Source: Caldifarciminota bacterium (GTDB lineage: Bacteria; WOR-3; Hydrothermia; WGAB01). From it: DNA of 7,647 nt. The position numbers were made by a program, and so were the translations under genes. Under the pieces are notes generated by a model. That model was not told the DNA's origin. It saw only the letters and a program-made list of their open reading frames with translations, and searched no databases. Below, in pieces: positions 6,765 through 7,647 of this stretch (position 1 is its first letter; each line of letters begins with the position of its first letter). The stretch lies in NCBI GenBank assembly GCA_015489295.1, contig WGAB01000276.1, forward strand, positions 1 through 7,647, given 5' to 3'.

Positions 6765-7647
6765 TTGAACCATAGAGTCCTGCCGCTCCTCTGGCTCCTC
6801 CTGGCGGCATCGCCCGTCCTTGAGGCCTCCCAGGTTTCCCTGAACGGCTACTACGAGGGCGAATTCGTGGCCGATAAGGGCCGCATGCCCACCCCCTGGA
6901 ACCTGTGGAACCCCAAGAACTACTTTGAACTCAAGTTCACGATCCACCCGTACAGCCACCTGGAGGCCTTCACTTCGCTGAACCTTTTGTCCAACGCCAA
7001 CGACGCCCGCCTGTACCTGAACCAGTTCCACCTTTCCCTGAAAACCTCACGGTCCGAGGCCCTGCTCTTCTCGCGCGAAGACCGGTTCTGGATGGATTCG
7101 CCCCTGCTGCACCTCATCCAGACCGACCGGGCCCGCGACGACAACTGGGGCCCCAAGGCCGAGGGGTTTCGGGGCGACTTCTGGAACCTGGCCGGCTTCT
7201 TCGGCACCGGCATCCTGTACAAGTTCCGCACCTTCCGGGGCGAGGGCTACATGGCCCGGCTCGGCCGCAACTTCGGCCCCCAGAACTACCTGGCCTGGGT
7301 GTATCTCAAAAAGGACTGGCATGTGGGCCCGCCGCCCACCTACAACGAGGTGACGGCCCTGCAGGGCCAGTGGCACTTGGGGGGCGCCACCTATTTCCGG
7401 CTGGAGGCCGCCCGGTCACTGCATCCCCAGGTGCGATACAGCCCTCTCCCCGAACGGGAGCGTCGGCTGGAGTTTTTAAATGGCCAAACTCCACCGGTGG
7501 AAAACCCGCCCTGGTACCGTTTCGTCCCTCCCTCCTTGAGGCAAGGCCCCGACAAGGGCAACTGGGCCGTGGAGGCCGAGATCCGGTACCTCACCTGGCA
7601 CCACTTCAAACTCGCGGGCTCCGTGTTCGCCTACGGCCCCAACTTCA
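6765..7647 (+). CDS. Exported, predicted outer-membrane beta-barrel protein, 3' end outside the window
   Basis: The frame is open for 294 codons from TTG 6765 to the window end. The N-terminus is a convincing Sec signal peptide: a short basic start (MNHR), the hydrophobic core VLPLLWLLLAASPVL and a likely cut after Ala21 (LEA|SQ). The mature part is rich in Trp, Tyr and Phe and shows successive alternating stretches typical of amphipathic beta-strands, such as VSLNGYYEGEFVA, NYFELKFTI, ARLYLNQFHLSLKTS, GEGYMARLG, NYLAWVYLKKDWHV and EIRYLTWHHFKLAGSVFAYG. This suggests a beta-barrel in the outer membrane. I do not recognise the family; function and ligand are unknown. The start is uncertain: TTG is the only standard start codon that keeps the whole signal peptide, and no ribosome binding site precedes it. 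It follows tRNA-Arg by 12 nt. Confidence 0.78.
   Translation, partial: MNHRVLPLLWLLLAASPVLEASQVSLNGYYEGEFVADKGRMPTPWNLWNPKNYFELKFTIHPYSHLEAFTSLNLLSNANDARLYLNQFHLSLKTSRSEALLFSREDRFWMDSPLLHLIQTDRARDDNWGPKAEGFRGDFWNLAGFFGTGILYKFRTFRGEGYMARLGRNFGPQNYLAWVYLKKDWHVGPPPTYNEVTALQGQWHLGGATYFRLEAARSLHPQVRYSPLPERERRLEFLNGQTPPVENPPWYRFVPPSLRQGPDKGNWAVEAEIRYLTWHHFKLAGSVFAYGPNF

Noticed and set aside
7490..7501. 12-bp palindrome TCCACCGGTGGA inside the outer-membrane gene
   Set aside because: It is a single copy in coding sequence without promoter context, likely chance in GC-rich DNA.

Overview
The window is a GC-rich, gene-dense bacterial chromosomal segment. No phage, transposon or CRISPR signal was seen. 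Informational genes point to an ordinary chromosome: lysS, pnp, rpsO, a DNA-binding HU protein, a tRNA and a tiny AURKAIP1/COX24-type ribosomal-like protein. The predicted beta-barrel protein at the right end suggests a diderm (Gram-negative-type) cell. The 31-residue basic protein closely resembles short proteins I know from the Bacteroidetes/FCB side of the tree. Together with the outer-membrane protein this makes an FCB-group or related candidate-phylum bacterium plausible, but the phylum cannot be fixed from the sequence alone.

Layout. Bases 1-2791 are on the minus strand and read right to left: rpsO (2791-2522), pnp (2520-412, one base after rpsO), then the 5' end of lysS (328 to beyond base 1) from its own promoter. 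That promoter would give an almost leaderless mRNA. Bases 2792-3089 are a divergent intergenic region. It carries a strong sigma70-like promoter for rpsO-pnp overlapped by a 24-bp near-palindrome, and a second -10 element further upstream. It also carries a plus-strand promoter whose roughly 150-nt leader holds a six-codon upstream ORF with its own ribosome binding site and two perfect 7-bp hairpins. Bases 3090-5693 (plus) are a three-gene ABC exporter operon: one ATPase and two ABC-2-type permeases, tightly spaced with strong ribosome binding sites.

Bases 5704-7647 (plus) form a second compact unit behind a near-consensus promoter: HU, the 31-residue basic protein, a YfcE/MJ0936-type metallophosphoesterase, tRNA-Arg(CCG), and an exported beta-rich protein that runs off the window. 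Gaps are only 18, 15, 18 and 12 nt, so the tRNA is probably cut out of an mRNA shared with protein genes. A second candidate promoter lies inside the phosphoesterase gene and could drive the tRNA and the outer-membrane gene.

How the parts fit. rpsO-pnp couples a ribosomal protein to the exoribonuclease PNPase, a widespread arrangement, with lysS next to it. The ABC operon is a self-contained exporter of unknown substrate. Its leader architecture (upstream ORF plus hairpins) is the best candidate in the window for an undescribed control system, possibly translation-sensing attenuation. The HU-to-tRNA unit mixes nucleoid, translation and envelope genes.
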